DNA of 64,000 nucleotides from Sva-07 sp963828415. Lineage in GTDB: Bacteria; Actinomycetota; Acidimicrobiia; Acidimicrobiales; Ilumatobacteraceae. This document shows positions 62,523-64,000 of this stretch, piece after piece; position 1 is the first letter of the stretch; each line of letters begins with the position of its first letter. The position numbers and the translations under genes were made by a program. Below the pieces are notes generated by a model. The model was not told where the DNA came from and did not search any database. It saw only the letters and a list, made by a program, of their open reading frames with translations. Where the stretch lies: positions 124,001 through 188,000 of the forward strand of contig CAWHEI010000001.1 of the NCBI GenBank assembly GCA_963828415.1. The letters are read 5' to 3'.

Positions 62523-62996
62523 TCACCGGTACGTCTGGATGACCTCGGCGACCTGCTCGGGCGTCGTGATCGGCGAGAACCGCTCGACCACGTTGCCGCT
62601 CGCGTCGACGAGGAACTTCTCGAAGTTCCAAGTGATCTCGGCGCTGTCGCCGTCGCCGGGCTGTTCACTCTTGAGCCACTTGTACAGCGGGGCGGCGCCG
62701 TCGCCGTTGACCTCGAGCTTGCTGAACATCGGGAACGTGACGTCGTACTTGGATGTCGCGAACTCGAGGATCTCCGCATCGGAGCCGGGTTCCTGGGCAC
62801 CGAACTGGTTGCACGGGAAGCCGAGCACCGTGACGTCGTCGTTGTCTTCATGAAGCGCACGCAGACCTGCGTACTGTGGCGTGAGGCCTCAAGCGCTGGC
62901 GACGTTGACGATCAGACAGATCTGGCCCTCGAACTGATCGAACGACACCTGGTCGCCGGTGATCGAGGTCATCTCGAACTCGTGGAAAGTTGACAC
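62523..62996 (-). CDS. Glutathione peroxidase, probable selenoprotein (in-frame UGA at the catalytic position)
   Basis: 157 residues from the GTG at 62996, reading VSTFHEFEMTSITGDQVS. The frame is continuous except for one TGA at 62891-62889, codon 36, within VNVASA-U-GLTPQYAGL, exactly where the catalytic Cys or Sec of GPx sits. The rest of the catalytic tetrad is intact: Gln68 (GAQEPG), Trp123 and Asn124 (WNFEKF). GFPCNQFG at 59-66 is the GPx signature. Length matches GPx with no missing part. A SECIS-like hairpin begins 14-18 nt after the UGA. The enzyme would reduce peroxides with a thiol. No sel genes are in the window. Without Sec insertion it would be truncated at 35 residues. Confidence 0.88.
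62857..62874 (-). promoter_or_regulatory. Bacterial SECIS-like hairpin downstream of the UGA
   Basis: In the transcript, GUACGCAG pairs with CUGCGUGC around a two- to four-base loop (GGUC when the last pair opens). The apical sequence GCAGGUCUGC is identical to that of the E. coli fdhF SECIS, including the GU needed by SelB. It starts 18 nt after the UGA; in fdhF the same core starts about 15 nt after it. Confidence 0.75.
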
Positions 62997-63006
62997 CTGC
63001 GTGACT

Positions 63007-64000
63007 CTAGTCGACCGGGTCGAGCGGGTGCCCGAAGCCACCGGCCACCTCGAGCGCGAGACTTCGGCTCGTCGTGGTGCGACCGATCGCACCGAGAAAG
63101 TCGTCACGCTCGATCACCAGCACGCAACTCGGCTCGGTGGTCGTCACCGTGGCGGTGCGCACGCACGAGTGCAGCAGTGCGATCTCGCCGAACGAGCCCG
63201 GCGCGCGGACGGTGTCGATGATCTCGTGATTCACGGTGATCTCGACGGCACCCGAGACGAGGACGAAGAACTCTGCTCCGTCGTCGCCCTCACGGATCAA
63301 CTCGGACCCGGTCCCGACCGAACGCACGTCGAGACGTTCGGCGAGTTCCTCGAGCGTCGGGAGCGGCAGGAGATCGAGGAACTCCACCGTGCGCAGCGAC
63401 GCCAAGGTGACAGCGTCGACTGTCACAGATTGTGTTGCAACTCGTCGCAGGCCCAGTGAGCCGACCACCAGCACGATCGCCGAGGCGACGCCGATCCACA
63501 TCGTCAGACTGGACAGGTCGTGGCGAGTCACCAGGACGCCCGCGAGCGCTGCACCCGCTGCCATCGCCAGGAAGAACCACGAGCGCAGGATCCCGAAGAC
63601 GCGGCTCGTCATCGATTCAGCGCTGGCGCGCTGGAGCAGCGTGTGGCCGCTGATCTCGACGAGCGCGTTGCCGGCCCCCAGGGCAGCGACGAGCGCGAGG
63701 GCTGCGACGAGGTGACCCACCTGGCCCAGTGCGATGAGCGGCAGAGACAGCAGGAGCACACCACTCGCCGTCAGTGCGAACAGGTTCCACGCCGAACGCC
63801 GACGCAGGAGGGCAGTTGCGATGAGGCCACCGGCAGCGAAGCCTGCCGAGAGCATCGCTGCGGCGCTGCCACCGCGGCCCAGTTCGTCGAATGCGACGGC
63901 GACGAAGACGACATCGAACGACCCGATCAGCAGTCCGGTCGCTGCGATGAAGCCGATCACACGTCGTGGGCCCGGGGTGGTCGCCGCATAGGCGATGCCG
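63007..64000 (-). CDS. MFS-like membrane protein with C-terminal cyclic-nucleotide-binding domain, 5' end outside window
   Basis: The frame is open to base 64000, so the N-terminus is missing; about 331 residues are seen. Five to six hydrophobic helices (FIAATGLLIGSFDVVFVAVA onward, LLQRASAESMTSRVFG) resemble the C-terminal half of an MFS protein. A cNMP-binding domain follows (about the last 115 residues): LDVRSVGTGSELIREGDDG, EFFVLVSGAVEITVN and the phosphate-binding-cassette-like GSFGEIALLHSCVRTATV. The fusion suggests transport controlled by a nucleotide such as cAMP. The cassette is PGSFGEIALLHSCVRTATV rather than the strict consensus, so ligand binding is inferred. Confidence 0.8.
   Translation of the reverse strand, partial: GIAYAATTPGPRRVIGFIAATGLLIGSFDVVFVAVAFDELGRGGSAAAMLSAGFAAGGLIATALLRRRSAWNLFALTASGVLLLSLPLIALGQVGHLVAALALVAALGAGNALVEISGHTLLQRASAESMTSRVFGILRSWFFLAMAAGAALAGVLVTRHDLSSLTMWIGVASAIVLVVGSLGLRRVATQSVTVDAVTLASLRTVEFLDLLPLPTLEELAERLDVRSVGTGSELIREGDDGAEFFVLVSGAVEITVNHEIIDTVRAPGSFGEIALLHSCVRTATVTTTEPSCVLVIERDDFLGAIGRTTTSRSLALEVAGGFGHPLDPVD

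Noticed and set aside
62889..62891. GPx stop codon as evidence of a pseudogene
   Set aside because: The frame is intact on both sides, the codon is exactly the catalytic position, the tetrad is complete and a SECIS-like hairpin follows; a decayed gene would not be expected to keep all of these.
61398..62993. Open frame on the plus strand opposite the YbdK-like and GPx genes
   Set aside because: Antisense shadow of conserved minus-strand genes with no family pattern.

Overview
The window is a 64 kb piece of a GC-rich actinobacterial chromosome. The gene set and order (holA, rpsT, lepA, hrcA, dnaJ, rsmE, a BldD-type regulator, hemW; further on polA, rpsA, coaE), a 6C-type small RNA beside a HAD-IB/acyltransferase gene, a PdtaR-type ANTAR regulator and many apparently leaderless starts point to Actinobacteria, most likely class Acidimicrobiia near Ilumatobacter. 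That placement is inferred from gene content and has not been checked by a search.

Layout. 0-17 kb holds replication, translation and heat-shock housekeeping genes, two paralogous lipoproteins, a photolyase, a CIRCE operator against the hrcA start, a BldD-like c-di-GMP-type regulator with its own palindromic operator, hemW, and a membrane protein carrying a BldD C-terminal-like domain. 17-35 kb is accessory metabolism: oxygenase, DedA protein, tRNA-Val, ROK kinase, hydrolases, a dehydrogenase, phosphotransferase, SDR, an orphan DUF4157/eCIS-core protein, MFS exporter, amidase, stress protein, aldo/keto reductase and acyl-CoA dehydrogenase. 35-42 kb is central carbon metabolism: monomeric isocitrate dehydrogenase, RidA, citrate synthase, acyl-CoA carboxylase beta subunit and a LysR regulator. 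42-50 kb is lipid synthesis: 6C-type RNA, HAD-PlsC fusion, fasciclin lipoprotein, fabZ, and an overlapping fabD-fabH-fabG-acpP-fabF run. 50-64 kb holds an unusual tRNA with a CAA anticodon, an HNH protein, trmO, pdtaR, polA, rpsA, coaE, and a minus-strand group ending in a glutathione peroxidase.

Most notable. (1) The glutathione peroxidase has an in-frame TGA exactly at the catalytic cysteine position, followed 18 nt later by a hairpin with the same apical sequence as the E. coli fdhF SECIS; it is very probably a selenoprotein. (2) A 6C-type sRNA with three C-loop hairpins, its own promoter and an intrinsic terminator lies upstream of the HAD-PlsC gene. (3) A BldD homologue with the full RXD-X8-RXXD signature sits two genes from a membrane protein that appears to carry the same domain with a degenerate motif. 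(4) Several families of REP/MITE-like palindromes decorate gene ends; one family supplies the TGA stop codons of the genes on both sides, and another has a copy inside a coding sequence. (5) FabD has an extra C-terminal biotinyl/lipoyl-like domain.

Five otherwise well-conserved genes are each split by one small frameshift (HTTM-like protein, hemW, a 2-hydroxyacid dehydrogenase, an endonuclease/exonuclease/phosphatase protein, fabG). This density suggests sequence errors at least as strongly as real decay. They are annotated as single genes with the break marked.
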